A DNA stretch of 64,000 nt from Virgibacillus sp. AGTR. GTDB lineage: Bacteria > Bacillota > Bacilli > Bacillales > Amphibacillaceae. The position numbers were made by a program, and so were the translations under genes. This document shows positions 48,958-58,144 of this stretch, piece after piece (position 1 is the first letter of the stretch; each line of letters begins with the position of its first letter). The stretch lies in contig NZ_JAJERH010000007.1 of assembly GCF_016919725.2 (NCBI RefSeq), forward strand, positions 1 through 64,000, given 5' to 3'. Below the pieces are notes generated by a model, which searched no databases, was not told the DNA's origin, and saw only the letters and a program-made list of their open reading frames with translations.

Positions 48958-49335
48958 ATGCAACGTTTAGTCTTTGAAAAGGCGTGGGACAAGACAATTG
49001 ATTCACAGGATAGACAGGACCTCTTGAAAGCATTTGAAAAAGCAAATCAAGCAGATCATCCGGAACGGTTTATTCCATTTTGGCAAGCGCGTAATCACCG
49101 TGATGACCTTCTTATTACAGTAATCATTCAAAATCTAACGGACGATATTCTGACATTGGATGGTGTGCGTTTGACCTACGATGAAAAAGGTTATGCAATT
49201 GCTACCCATACCTTTTCAGATGCAAGGTTAACGCTTGAGCCTAGATGTAGTATGCCGTGGACATTTATTTTTCCTAAGTCTACGATACAACAAGAGCCTG
49301 AATTAGAGTCTGGTTATGTAAGAGAACGGAACTAA
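48958..49335 (+). CDS. SLAP-domain-like protein
   Basis: 125 aa, soluble, no signal peptide. The sequence FEKAWDKTIDSQDR ... PFWQARNHRDDLLITVIIQN ... EPRCSMPWTFIFP resembles the duplicated SLAP module of Bacillus accessory-Sec/S-layer proteins. Function unclear. ATG at 48958 after AGAGGTGG. Starts a possible operon with the dehydrogenase, 57 bp on. Confidence 0.6.
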   Translation: MQRLVFEKAWDKTIDSQDRQDLLKAFEKANQADHPERFIPFWQARNHRDDLLITVIIQNLTDDILTLDGVRLTYDEKGYAIATHTFSDARLTLEPRCSMPWTFIFPKSTIQQEPELESGYVRERN

Positions 49336-49392
49336 AGTAACTATTTCTTTAAACTAGAGGGGCCGGCTAGCCACTTCATATAGGAGGAAATG

Positions 49393-50355
49393 ATGAAGAA
49401 GCGAACCTTAGTGATAAATCTTGATTTGGACGAAACACAGATAAACACAATAAAAGAAATAATACCAGAATGGAGGGTAGTGGCAGATAAACATCCTGAG
49501 AACGTATTGGAGCAATTATCAGAGGCGGAAGTGATTCTGCATTGGAAGAAAGCGATTGCCCCAACCATACTGGAGCAAAATACGAATTTGCAATGGGTAC
49601 AAACATGGAGTGCAGGGGTGAACAGTCTTCCGCTTGCGACTTTAAAAGAAAGGAATATTGTAGTAACAAGTGCGAATGGTGTGCATGCTTATCCAATTTC
49701 AGAGACTATATTTGCTTTAATGCTTGGACTTACTCGTAAAATTCATACGTATGTTCGTCAGCAGCAAGCAAAGCTATGGCATCATGCTCACCTCAACCAA
49801 GAGATTCATGGCAAGACCATTGGAATCATCGGCGTTGGAGCAATCGGTTTAGAAACAGCTAAAATTGCAAAGGCATTTGGGATGCGTGTGCTTGGTGTAC
49901 GACATTCCGGAAAGCCGACAGATGATGTGGAGCAGATGTATCGAGCTGATCAATTAGCTGAAGTTCTGCCGCAATGTGATTTTGTCGTAATAACCTTACC
50001 GTTAACCGAGGAGACGCAGCAGATGTTTGCAGCTCAGCAATTCCAACAGATGAAGGAAACCGCCATATTAATTAATATAGGACGTGGTCCAATTATTAAT
50101 GAGCAGGATCTTGTCCATGCTCTGCAACAAAAGCAAATTGCTGGAGCGGGGCTGGATGTATTTACAACGGAGCCATTACCATCAGAAAGCCCACTTTGGT
50201 ATATGGAAAACGTCATTATAACACCACATACAGCTGGTTCTACTGAGCATTATGCTAAGCGCGTCATCGATGATATTTTTTTGCCCAACTTACAGCGCTA
50301 TGCCAAGGGAGAATTACCAAATATGAATGTTGTTAACCTGGAAAAAGGGTATTAA
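49393..50355 (+). CDS. D-2-hydroxyacid dehydrogenase
   Basis: 320 aa. NAD motif GKTIGIIGVGAIGLETAKIAKAFG near residue 138; catalytic Arg in ILINIGRGPIINEQDL, Glu in DVFTTEPLP and His in ITPHTAGSTEHY. Reduces a 2-keto acid (for example glyoxylate or hydroxypyruvate) or the reverse; the substrate is not set by sequence. Of two adjacent ATGs the second has the better distance from AGGAGG. Confidence 0.9.
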   Translation: MKKRTLVINLDLDETQINTIKEIIPEWRVVADKHPENVLEQLSEAEVILHWKKAIAPTILEQNTNLQWVQTWSAGVNSLPLATLKERNIVVTSANGVHAYPISETIFALMLGLTRKIHTYVRQQQAKLWHHAHLNQEIHGKTIGIIGVGAIGLETAKIAKAFGMRVLGVRHSGKPTDDVEQMYRADQLAEVLPQCDFVVITLPLTEETQQMFAAQQFQQMKETAILINIGRGPIINEQDLVHALQQKQIAGAGLDVFTTEPLPSESPLWYMENVIITPHTAGSTEHYAKRVIDDIFLPNLQRYAKGELPNMNVVNLEKGY

Positions 50356-50402
50356 TGTCGCCATCGTTTAGCAGCCGATTAAGAAGCAAAGGAATGATTT
50401 AA

Positions 50403-50963
50403 TTGAATATATTATGGGATTTTGATGGTACATTAATAGATACATACCCTCGTTATACGGAATGTTTTAAGGAGGTATTACAGGACAAAGCGGATGAACA
50501 CGAAATTTATCAACAATTAAAGATTTCATTTGGTCATGCTATTACCTATTTTAGGATGACAAGAGAACAAGAAGAAGAGGTGAGACGTCTCATAGATCAT
50601 ATCTCGCCCGAAGAAGTAAATCCTTTTAAGGGGTTAGAACATGTCTTGCAATTTGCTGATACCAATGTCATTATGACGCATAAGGATCGTAAAAATTTGC
50701 TACGTGTATTAAACTACCATGGTTTAGCGTCATATTTCACGGATATGGTGACGATCGATGATGGTTTTCCTCGTAAGCCGAATACTTCCTCATATGTTTA
50801 TTTACATGAGAAATATCTGCTTGATTTAGCTGTAGGTGATCGCGAAATTGATCTGATCCCAGCAAAGAAACTAGGAATAAAAACATGCAGCTTCCAAAAT
50901 CAATATATTTCAGCTGATTTCTACCTTACTAGTTATACTGATTTTTTTGAGGTTGTAAAATAG
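50403..50963 (+). CDS. HAD-superfamily phosphatase (phosphoglycolate-phosphatase-like)
   Basis: 186 aa. Motif I ILWDFDGTLIDTYPRY at the N-terminus, helical cap, motif II VIMTHKDRKN, motif IV LAVGDREIDLIPAKKLGIKT. Substrate unknown. TTG start after AAAGGAATG. It follows the D-2-hydroxyacid dehydrogenase by 47 bp. Confidence 0.82.
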   Translation: MNILWDFDGTLIDTYPRYTECFKEVLQDKADEHEIYQQLKISFGHAITYFRMTREQEEEVRRLIDHISPEEVNPFKGLEHVLQFADTNVIMTHKDRKNLLRVLNYHGLASYFTDMVTIDDGFPRKPNTSSYVYLHEKYLLDLAVGDREIDLIPAKKLGIKTCSFQNQYISADFYLTSYTDFFEVVK

Positions 50964-51035
50964 TCGTAGCACATACCCTCCTGAACGAATGGTGATATAA
51001 CACCCGCCCGTTTAGATAAGTCTGTTGTACAAGGA

Positions 51036-51213
51036 TTTATCCCACATATAACTGGCAGTAAGAACCACACTTCATGCAAGTGAAGCTAATATGGATAAGT
51101 GGGGAATCGACAGTAAATATCCGATTGGTTTAAAGGCCTTTAGGTCATACCCTTGTGGTACAAACAATCCGTTGGGGTCAACAAAACCCTTACGGATTGA
51201 ATCTTCACTTTAT
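51036..51213 (+). repeat. Repeat family A copy 10 (full length)
   Basis: TTTATCCCACATATAACTGG at the left, CCGATTGGTTTAAAGGCCTT in the middle, GTGGTACAAACAATCCG and CGGATTGAATCTTCACTTTAT at the right; 178 bp. It fills most of the 50964-51275 gap. Confidence 0.88.
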
Positions 51214-51275
51214 TAACCAATAGGATGGATGGTTATAACTTTTCCATGGTTTAGCTTCTTATGGATGGAAATACA

Positions 51276-51882
51276 TTATATACTTCCACCCGCACTGTTT
51301 GTGGAACTTGACTGTTTCCTTTTTTCAATTGCATTCACTCCCATGACTACAATGACGAGTTCTGCCATGCTTATATGGTTCGTGTGTTTAACTAGTTCAT
51401 AAGCAGGGGAAGAAAAGAAATGATTCATTCGCTTAAACATAGCAATTTCATTACCCTTCGTATCGACAACAGTGAATGCTTTTGAGAAGGTAGGAGAAGT
51501 TATCATATAAGTCCCCCTGCCAGTAGTTTTGTAGCTATATTTTTTTGAGAATGAGAACCAGCTTGTTTTTAATACAATTCCGAAAGAAGTCTCCATCTTC
51601 TAGCGTGTGAAGGGCGTATCCCAACGGTAAGGGTGGTAAGTGGTGGGAGTAGTTCACTACACCAAGCACTTCGCATTGTGATCATATACCGTCCATTGAT
51701 TAGAAAAGGACGCAAGCTTTCCTGAGGCTTGTTTGACTTGCTTGTCATCATATACGGCAACTCCAGAGCGAGAAAGCAGTCTTTAAATCAAGATAGCCTA
51801 TCTCCTCATTATGCTTATTCTTCATAGTAGTATAGCCGGATGATAAAAAGTTATCGGAAATAAAAACATTATTGTTCTCCAT
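51276..51882 (-). pseudogene. Tubby/LURP-one-like protein, broken by at least two frameshifts
   Basis: Pieces in three frames read as one protein: NNNVFISDNFLSSGYTTM and EEIGYLDLKTAFS from 51882; then GVAVYDDKQVKQASGKLASF and WTVYDHNAKCLV in the next frame; then SWFSFSKKYSYKTTGRGTY, FTVVDTKGNEIAMFKRMNHF and ELVIVVMGVNAIEKRK in the third. This is the tubby C-terminal/LURP-one-like pattern of about 180 residues seen in bacilli. The start overlaps the end of ydbT by 14 bp, so it was once translationally coupled. Confidence 0.72.
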
Positions 51883-53356
51883 AACTGTCACCTTCCATAT
51901 CTAATGCTGGTTTACGTCCGGTATACCAAATAAACGCTCCCTTTGCCTGATCATAGGATAGATCATCTAATGTCTCCACATGGATTGGTTTCCCTCGGTT
52001 TGTTGTTGTAATGGTGGCAAGTCCTAAACGTTTTTTTAGTAGTGATTGAGATAAGTCAAATTCGATAATTTTTTCACGAGTTGTTATGACAGTAGTTAAC
52101 GAAAAGCCACCGGAACGAATCTGTAGAAATTCCTCATGAATCAAAAAGCGTGTAAAATAGAAATCTAATATACGAGAAGTATATGTTAATACAAAGAGAA
52201 TCGGCGAAATAATCCACCATTCAGGCTTCCAAATCATTAGTATTGCTGTAACAATTAACCAAAGCCACGGAATGCGACATAATCGTACGATAAGTGACTT
52301 CTTCGGTAAACGTTCCATTTCTGTTTTCACTTCAAAATCAGGAAGCAGCTCTTCGATTAGTGTAATCGCTCGTTTAGTTGGCAAGAATGGATACAAGGAA
52401 TTAACCTCATCCCCGGAAAAATCAACTCCACCTGCGCTAATGAGCTTAACTTCTGCTAGATGTAGTATTCGTTTAAATAAGGATTGTTCGATATGGACAG
52501 CTTGCACGTTTTGTTTTCGTATCGAAAAATGCTGTTCATTGAGTATGCCCTTTCTAATATAAATACGGTTTTCATCAGAAGCTATTTCATATTTTCCATA
52601 CTGAAGGTAGGTTCGTACTAATCCAAAGACTACAGCAGCAAGAATAACCAACATAATAACGATTGTTAACAATAGCCAAGAATGGATGAGGAAGTCGAAG
52701 GTCCCCTCAGCGAAGTCTGTCAGATCGTAAACCTCATTGATATTCTGAAAGACGGAAATGAGTAAAGGAATAAGCAATAAATAACTAAAGGACAACACGG
52801 AGGCCTTCAAAATATCATTCTTGCTTGGATTAAAATGGATCGTTCTTTTTTCATGATTAACCAAGTCCTCAGAGGACTCTATTCTCACACAATCTTTTTC
52901 TGCATCTTGTTGTTTAAATTGATCCAACGTATCTTCCATACGTTGTGCTTCTTTTATTGCTAGAGCGGTAAATGTAAATGAAGCATCATTACTTTCAGCC
53001 CCAGTTTCTAACGTTATGGACGTTAATTGAAACATGCGTAAATAAAATGGCGTATGTGATTGGACATTTTGGACACGTTGGTATGGAATAGTGTGGTGTT
53101 TTTTGGTAAATACGCCTTCCTCTATTTCAACAGCATCCTTTTTTAGCGTATAGGTTGTTTTCCACCATTTTAGAATAATAGAAAATAATGCGTAAACCAA
53201 ATAAACGATAAATAGAATTCTGCCTATTTTCACCCACATAGCATCATTGGATAAGTTAATAATAAATAAAATAAAGAATATGAAGAATGTATTCTTTAGA
53301 GATTTAATATAGGAAACGGGTATCATCAGTGGATGCATTCGCTTGCTTAAATCCAT
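51869..53356 (-). CDS. ydbT: YdbT-type bacterial PH-domain membrane protein
   Basis: 495 aa. Several membrane-span pairs alternate with bPH2 domains (HHTIPYQRVQNVQSHTPFYLRMFQLTSITLETG; HFSIRKQNVQAVHIEQSLFKRILHLAEVKLISAGG; TTREKIIEFDLSQSLLKKRLGLATITTTN), i.e. three copies. The family is YdbT/YvbH; B. subtilis ydbST mutants have been linked to envelope-stress and antimicrobial resistance. Its start overlaps the ydbS stop. Confidence 0.85.
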   Translation of the reverse strand: MDLSKRMHPLMIPVSYIKSLKNTFFIFFILFIINLSNDAMWVKIGRILFIVYLVYALFSIILKWWKTTYTLKKDAVEIEEGVFTKKHHTIPYQRVQNVQSHTPFYLRMFQLTSITLETGAESNDASFTFTALAIKEAQRMEDTLDQFKQQDAEKDCVRIESSEDLVNHEKRTIHFNPSKNDILKASVLSFSYLLLIPLLISVFQNINEVYDLTDFAEGTFDFLIHSWLLLTIVIMLVILAAVVFGLVRTYLQYGKYEIASDENRIYIRKGILNEQHFSIRKQNVQAVHIEQSLFKRILHLAEVKLISAGGVDFSGDEVNSLYPFLPTKRAITLIEELLPDFEVKTEMERLPKKSLIVRLCRIPWLWLIVTAILMIWKPEWWIISPILFVLTYTSRILDFYFTRFLIHEEFLQIRSGGFSLTTVITTREKIIEFDLSQSLLKKRLGLATITTTNRGKPIHVETLDDLSYDQAKGAFIWYTGRKPALDMEGDSYGEQ

Positions 53357-53853
53357 TAGTATTCCACTTCCTTTATCCGCGCTAGTGTTGCAATTTGATT
53401 TCTTAGCGATGTTGCCTCTTGTTCGGATAGTGCAGGAATCTGGTGGGTGGACGCCATCGTCCCAATAGAAATCGTATACAAATTGTATTTTCGTAATAAT
53501 GGACCTTGTTCCAATCCGACATACTGTACTTTGGTCATCGGAATCACTTGATTATGAATGTGCCATTTACCGTGCCGTAATTTTACATACGCTTCGTCTA
53601 CCCCGTATCGCCAATATTTTTGTAGCAATACAGGCTCGAAAAAGATGGACCAGATCGCAGTGATAATATCTAAAGTAAGAACAATCCATAGGACATAAGT
53701 GACCCAATTATACCAGTCAAAATAATTATCAAGTATAAGTAGGATTATTGCTATCAGTATAAAGCTTATATGGATCATGCAATTAGAGATCCGCCAGACG
53801 CGAATGGCGTCTTTGGAAATGTGTTGATCAGGTTCTTTCATGTTTGCATACAT
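53356..53853 (-). CDS. ydbS: YdbS-type PH-domain membrane protein
   Basis: 165 aa: two membrane spans (CMIHISFILIAIILLILD; WVTYVLWIVLTLDIITAIW) followed by one bPH2 domain (WHIHNQVIPMTKVQYVGLEQGPLLRKYNLYTISI). ATG at 53853 is set by GAAGGTG seven bases upstream. Overlaps ydbT by one base, so they form an operon and probably a complex. Confidence 0.83.
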   Translation of the reverse strand: MYANMKEPDQHISKDAIRVWRISNCMIHISFILIAIILLILDNYFDWYNWVTYVLWIVLTLDIITAIWSIFFEPVLLQKYWRYGVDEAYVKLRHGKWHIHNQVIPMTKVQYVGLEQGPLLRKYNLYTISIGTMASTHQIPALSEQEATSLRNQIATLARIKEVEY

Positions 53854-54032
53854 ATGTTTGTCACCTTCTATCATCGAAATAATAAAATTGCTTGTCTTTT
53901 ATTACGAATATGATGTCCGATTTGTTTCAATAGATTTGCGAAAGACGGTAACCGCAAGATTGAGGACGATAAACAAGTGAATTTTTTGTTAAACTAGGAA
54001 TAAGGTAGAAACGTGAAGGGAGTGAGCTTTCC

Positions 54033-54602
54033 ATGATCGATCTTTCCTTTGAAGAAATGTGGGAGCGGATCGTCGCTTGTGATCGAATATATGATGGACA
54101 ATTTTACACAGCTGTCAAGACCACAAAGATTTATTGTCGCCCATCTTGTAGATCGCGTAAGCCCAAAAAATGTAATGTAGAATTTTATGATCGAATGGAT
54201 CAAGTAGAAGCGGCGGGATATAGGCCATGTAAAAGATGTCAGCCAGAGGTAGAGCACTCCCCGCATGTGGCACTTGTGCAGAGCGTTATCTCGTATTTGC
54301 TACAGCATTATAGGCAACGAATTGTCTTGCAGGATATTGCTGATCACATTGGTATGAGCTCCTTTTATTTAGAACGAGTGTTCAAAGAGGAAACATCGGA
54401 AACACCTCGCACGTATTTAGAAAAAATTCGGATGGATAAGGCGGCGTATTTATTAAAAAATACTGATTTGAAGAATTTGGAAATTTGTTATCGAGTAGGG
54501 TTTTATAGTCCATCTAATTTTTATAAAGTCTTTCGTAAACGTCAGCATTGTTCACCTAGTGAATATCGAGACGGCCTAATTCAGCAAGGAGGGGAACAAT
54601 AA
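54033..54602 (+). CDS. adaA: Methylphosphotriester-DNA alkyltransferase / AraC-type activator (AdaA-like)
   Basis: 189 aa. The N-terminal Ada zinc domain has Cys in YCRPSCRSR and RPCKRCQPE (four cysteines; one is the methyl acceptor near residue 37). The C-terminus is an AraC helix-turn-helix (LQDIADHIGMSSFYLERVFKEE). Methyl transfer from DNA phosphotriesters turns it into an activator of the repair operon. It leads alkA and ogt in one operon. Confidence 0.93.
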   Translation: MIDLSFEEMWERIVACDRIYDGQFYTAVKTTKIYCRPSCRSRKPKKCNVEFYDRMDQVEAAGYRPCKRCQPEVEHSPHVALVQSVISYLLQHYRQRIVLQDIADHIGMSSFYLERVFKEETSETPRTYLEKIRMDKAAYLLKNTDLKNLEICYRVGFYSPSNFYKVFRKRQHCSPSEYRDGLIQQGGEQ

Positions 54603-54604
54603 GA

Positions 54605-55519
54605 ATGAAATGGTGCGATTGCCAAACATATATAGAAATAACCCCTCCGGAACATTTTAATTTTCATGAATGTTTGCTATTCCTTAACAGGTCAGATCAA
54701 GAGATTGTACATGTTATTCATGAGGAAGGTGTATATAAGCTGTTAAAAATAAACGATTCTATAATACTATGTCGCATTGTTTATAATGATCAGGTATTAG
54801 CCGTCCATTTTCCAATAGAGGTTCCTTCTACCGAAGAAAAGCGAGAGGTAGTGCGCTTTATTTGTGAATGGTTTGATTTAGATAGGAACGTAGAATTGTT
54901 TTATCAAGCTGCAGAACAGGATCAGTTGCTCAGCCGACTTACATTAACGTATCGGGGCTTACGCATGATTGGTATTCCCGATCTCTTTGAAGCATTAACC
55001 TGGGCAATTATTGGTCAGCAAATTAATTTAACCTTTGCTTACAAATTAAAAAGGCGATTTATAGAGAAGTATGGGGAATATATGACATTTAAGGGAAAAA
55101 CGTTCTGGCTGTTTCCACAGCCAGAAAAGATTGCTATACTAACTGTCAAAGAGCTAAGAGCCCTGCAATTTTCTACTAGAAAGGCAGAATATGTTATCGG
55201 AGTTGCTAGGTTAATACGTGATGGTTATGTAACCAAGGATGACTTACAGGGAAAGGATTACGATACGATAAAGCAGGAGCTAGTAGCGATTAGAGGTATT
55301 GGGAATTGGACAGCCGACTATGTGTTGATGAAATGTTTTCGGAGAGCCAATGCATTACCAATCGCCGATGTCGGCTTGCACAATGCTCTAAAAATTCAGC
55401 TAGGCTTAGATAAAAAGCCATCAATAAAGGAAATTGAAGTAATAGCAACGAATTGGGAAGGCTGGCAGGCTTATGCTACCTTCTATCTTTGGAGGTCTTT
55501 ATATGATGAACCTGTATAA
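54605..55519 (+). CDS. alkA: DNA-3-methyladenine glycosylase (AlkA type)
   Basis: 304 aa. The helix-hairpin-helix GPD motif VAIRGIGNWTADYVLMKCFRR and the catalytic Asp in NALPIADVGLHNAL are present; the N-terminal part is the AlkA_N-like fold. Excises 3-methyladenine and related bases. Starts 2 bp after the ada stop and overlaps ogt by 17 bp. Confidence 0.92.
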   Translation: MKWCDCQTYIEITPPEHFNFHECLLFLNRSDQEIVHVIHEEGVYKLLKINDSIILCRIVYNDQVLAVHFPIEVPSTEEKREVVRFICEWFDLDRNVELFYQAAEQDQLLSRLTLTYRGLRMIGIPDLFEALTWAIIGQQINLTFAYKLKRRFIEKYGEYMTFKGKTFWLFPQPEKIAILTVKELRALQFSTRKAEYVIGVARLIRDGYVTKDDLQGKDYDTIKQELVAIRGIGNWTADYVLMKCFRRANALPIADVGLHNALKIQLGLDKKPSIKEIEVIATNWEGWQAYATFYLWRSLYDEPV

Positions 55520-56006
55520 AGTTGATTTTCCATCACCGATTGGTGTAATAGAGATTGCTGGAACAAAAGACACTGTTTATTCCGTGTTATTTGCTGATCG
55601 TGAAATTGTTGAATATGCTCGAACTTCGGATACGCCACAAGCTATTGAAATTTGCTATCAGCAGCTAGAGGAGTACTTTGCTGGAAAACGATTGGAATTC
55701 ACGTTTCCTTATGAAGTGAGCGGAACAGCGTTTCAAAGAGAGGTATGGCAGGCATTGACGACCATTCCATATGCAAAGACGGCTAGTTATCGTGATATTG
55801 CACGGACTATCGGTAGAGAAAAGGCTGTTCGCGCAGTTGGAAGTGCCAATGGTAAAAATAAAATTAGTATTGCCATCCCATGTCATCGAATTATTGGAGC
55901 AAATGGGAAGCTAACAGGCTATGCTGGTGGTTTATGGCGGAAGGAATGGCTATTGGAGCATGAGCAACGAATCAGCTCTAGTGAAAAAATGGATTTGCTA
56001 TCATGA
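55503..56006 (+). CDS. ogt: Methylated-DNA-protein cysteine methyltransferase
   Basis: 167 aa. Active-site motif IAIPCHRIIGANGKLTGYAGGLWRKEWLLEHE with the acceptor Cys near residue 132. Removes O6-methylguanine by suicide transfer. Start ATG after GGAGG at 7 bp spacing; translational coupling with alkA. Completes an ada-alkA-ogt alkylation-repair operon. Confidence 0.94.
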   Translation: MMNLYKVDFPSPIGVIEIAGTKDTVYSVLFADREIVEYARTSDTPQAIEICYQQLEEYFAGKRLEFTFPYEVSGTAFQREVWQALTTIPYAKTASYRDIARTIGREKAVRAVGSANGKNKISIAIPCHRIIGANGKLTGYAGGLWRKEWLLEHEQRISSSEKMDLLS

Positions 56007-56090
56007 GCAAAATAAAATTTTTTGGGTGTTATCAGAGTATATCCAACGTTTATTCGATGAACATATGGATAAAGGAAGGGTAAGGCGTTT

Positions 56091-56245
56091 ATTTAACCCG
56101 CATATAAATTAGCAGTAAGACCTCATTTCAAGCAATAGGGTAAATTGCCAGTAAATGTCCGATGGATTTAAAGGCCTTAGATCATATCCTTATGGTACTA
56201 GCAATCAGTGGGGGTTTAACCAAAGCCTCCTACTAGCTAATTGCA
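56091..56245 (+). repeat. Repeat family A copy 11
   Basis: CCCGCATATAAATTAGCAGT, TGCCAGTAAATGTCCGATGG, AAAGGCCTTAGATCATATCC and TATGGTACTAGCAATCAGTG; right end diverged. The remainder of the 56007-56474 gap has the fnr promoter but no clear site. Confidence 0.82.
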
Positions 56246-56474
56246 TTCATCATAAAATCAAATAGGTTGTTCCACGAAGTTGGTCATATACTTCTTGGCA
56301 ATGCCCATTTGGCTAGTCCCACACTTTCCGTCTTTTGCATTATCACCTAAACCCAATAAAACGATAACGGAGTTCATTCAATATATTGTAAATTATTACG
56401 TCTCTACATCATAAATGTTCATGATAAAATGATATATGTAAAACCTTTGATACTATTGAAAGGGGCTGATATAT

Positions 56475-57197
56475 ATGCAAACCAGTTTGCTTGAAAAATC
56501 ACCTCATGGTAGAGAGCGTATATCCCATGAGCTGTATGCCCTACTAGAAGAAATTGGTTCAAAGAAAAAAATGTATAAGGACTCCCATCTTTTTCATGAA
56601 GGAATGGAAGCTCATGAAATTTACCTGATTAAGTCTGGTCTGATTCAAATTAATAAGCTTACTGCAGACGGCAAGGAATTATCTCTTCGTATATGTAATC
56701 ATGACGATATTGTAGGCGAGCTTACATTATTTAGTGAGAATGCTAGGTACTTTCTCAGCGCGAAGGTTGTGGAGTCTGGTGAGGTCGTAATCATTAATAA
56801 GGATAGATTGGAAAAAGAACTCCTCTCTAATGCTGCCTTAACACTTGAATTTATGAAGTGGTCGGGAAACCATATGCGGAAATTCCAATCTAAAATTAGA
56901 GATCTGCTCTTGAATGGCAAAAAAGGTGCATTATACTCTACGCTTATTCGTTTATCAAACAGCTATGGTGTAACTTGTTCTAATGGTATTCTTATTGACA
57001 TGGCTTTTACTAATCAAGAGATGGCTTTGTTTTGCGCAGCAAGTAGGGAAAGCGTCAATCGGATGCTTAGTAGACTTAGGAAAATGGACATCATATCCAT
57101 TAATAGTAGCGGAAAAATTCTCATAAAGGATATTCAGTTCCTAAGAGATGAAATTGGCTGTGAGGATTGTCCGATTGAAATATGCAACATTAACTAA
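56475..57197 (+). CDS. fnr: FNR-type oxygen-sensing regulator (Bacillus type)
   Basis: 240 aa, CRP/FNR family: cyclic-nucleotide-binding-like N-terminus (HDDIVGELTLFSENARYFL), dimer helix and C-terminal helix-turn-helix (ALFCAASRESVNRMLSRLRKMDI). The extreme C-terminus GCEDCPIEICNIN has three cysteines, the position used for the 4Fe-4S cluster in B. subtilis Fnr; the N-terminal cysteines of E. coli FNR are absent. Activates anaerobic genes at TGTGA-N6-TCACA. A perfect such site stands before narK at 60360-60375. ATG after GAAAGGGG. Confidence 0.9.
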   Translation: MQTSLLEKSPHGRERISHELYALLEEIGSKKKMYKDSHLFHEGMEAHEIYLIKSGLIQINKLTADGKELSLRICNHDDIVGELTLFSENARYFLSAKVVESGEVVIINKDRLEKELLSNAALTLEFMKWSGNHMRKFQSKIRDLLLNGKKGALYSTLIRLSNSYGVTCSNGILIDMAFTNQEMALFCAASRESVNRMLSRLRKMDIISINSSGKILIKDIQFLRDEIGCEDCPIEICNIN

Positions 57198-57261
57198 ATA
57201 GATGAGTGTTTTTAATGTTTATGGTAAGTGAGGACAACACCGAGTCGCTTCTGGAAAATTA

Positions 57262-57346
57262 TATAGCACAGTATTACGCTAGTACAGGCTGATGAAGAAT
57301 GGCATGCCTATTGCCTGTATTGGCGATCACACTGTGCTATTCTTTA
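57262..57346 (-). terminator. Nested hairpin after mobB / fnr
   Basis: ATAGCACAGT/ACTGTGCTAT outer arms with TACAGGC/GCCTGTA nested. Between the convergent fnr and mobB stops. Confidence 0.55.
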
Positions 57347-57829
57347 ATCAAAGTTATTAAGAAGCCAACTCATGAACGCCTCGATATGATTAAATATTGG
57401 ATACGGATCGGAGCGTTGCTGTAATGGTAGTGATGTTATGACTGCCTGAATGTTTGTCATTTGATCCAAGAGGTGAAGGTCTTGTTCACTCCTAATGAAG
57501 ACAATTTTGCTATAGTTCGCTTGCTTGTATCCTTCTATGATCAACAGCTCTATCCCCATCATTTGATAGATTTTCACTATTTGATCTACATATACAGGAT
57601 TTTGATAAGATAATTGAAGCATACCATCTCCTTCCACTCCTGAGATAATTGCGCCTGCCTTTACGTGTTTTTCACTATCTTTGTTCTCCATTCCCAATGG
57701 ATAACCACCATGGCCGTGATGTTTTAAGGAGGCTACTCGGAATCCTTGTTTGGAGAACGTTTTAATCATTCTGGATACAAGGGTTGTTTTTCCGCTGTTT
57801 TTATATCCGACAACTTGAATAATTTTCAT
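57344..57829 (-). CDS. mobB: Molybdopterin-guanine dinucleotide adapter protein MobB
   Basis: 161 aa. P-loop VVGYKNSGKTTLVSRM at the N-terminus, then SLKHHGHGGYPLGMENKDSEKH and LLIIEGYKQANYSKIVFIR. GTP-binding partner for molybdenum-cofactor maturation. ATG at 57829 with GGAGG upstream. It follows moeA with the moaE-moaD remnant between, the B. subtilis order moeA-mobB-moaE-moaD being altered. Confidence 0.92.
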   Translation of the reverse strand: MKIIQVVGYKNSGKTTLVSRMIKTFSKQGFRVASLKHHGHGGYPLGMENKDSEKHVKAGAIISGVEGDGMLQLSYQNPVYVDQIVKIYQMMGIELLIIEGYKQANYSKIVFIRSEQDLHLLDQMTNIQAVITSLPLQQRSDPYPIFNHIEAFMSWLLNNFD

Positions 57830-57840
57830 ATGAATCCTCC

Positions 57841-58125
57841 TCAACCACTGCTTACAGATGGGATGAAAGCAACCGTATCCCAGATTTTACTACGCCTTCG
57901 TTTCTAGCATATCCTTCGTTAATCGCTACATTGTTTGATCTAATCCGAGAGGATACATGTTCTTTAGTTTTTCTTTAAAATCTGTAATTGTTATTTGTCT
58001 AACCGTAAGCTTGATATTCCAAATAAAGGGTACGTTCCCTCTGCCCATTCTCGGACAGTACCAATAAATGTTGTTATTGCATCAGCTTTCCTTTTAACTA
58101 AGGCATCGACCTGAATTGGTTATTC
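57841..58125 (-). pseudogene. Fused moaE-moaD remnant
   Basis: From the moeA side, FNIVE, a stop, then PIQVDALVKRKADAITTFIG and TVREWAEG match the MoaE N-terminus; a frame change then gives TLYLEYQAY (58005-58031), also MoaE. Directly after, a MoaD-like segment follows (TITDFKEKLKNMYP, SNNVAINEGYARNEG) and, after a one-base slip at 57878-57884, DTVAFIPSVSSG ending at 57841, the MoaD C-terminus. The second half of moaE and start of moaD are deleted. Molybdopterin synthase would have to be encoded elsewhere for nitrate reductase to work. Confidence 0.78.
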
Positions 58126-58144
58126 TACAATATTAAAATAATAC

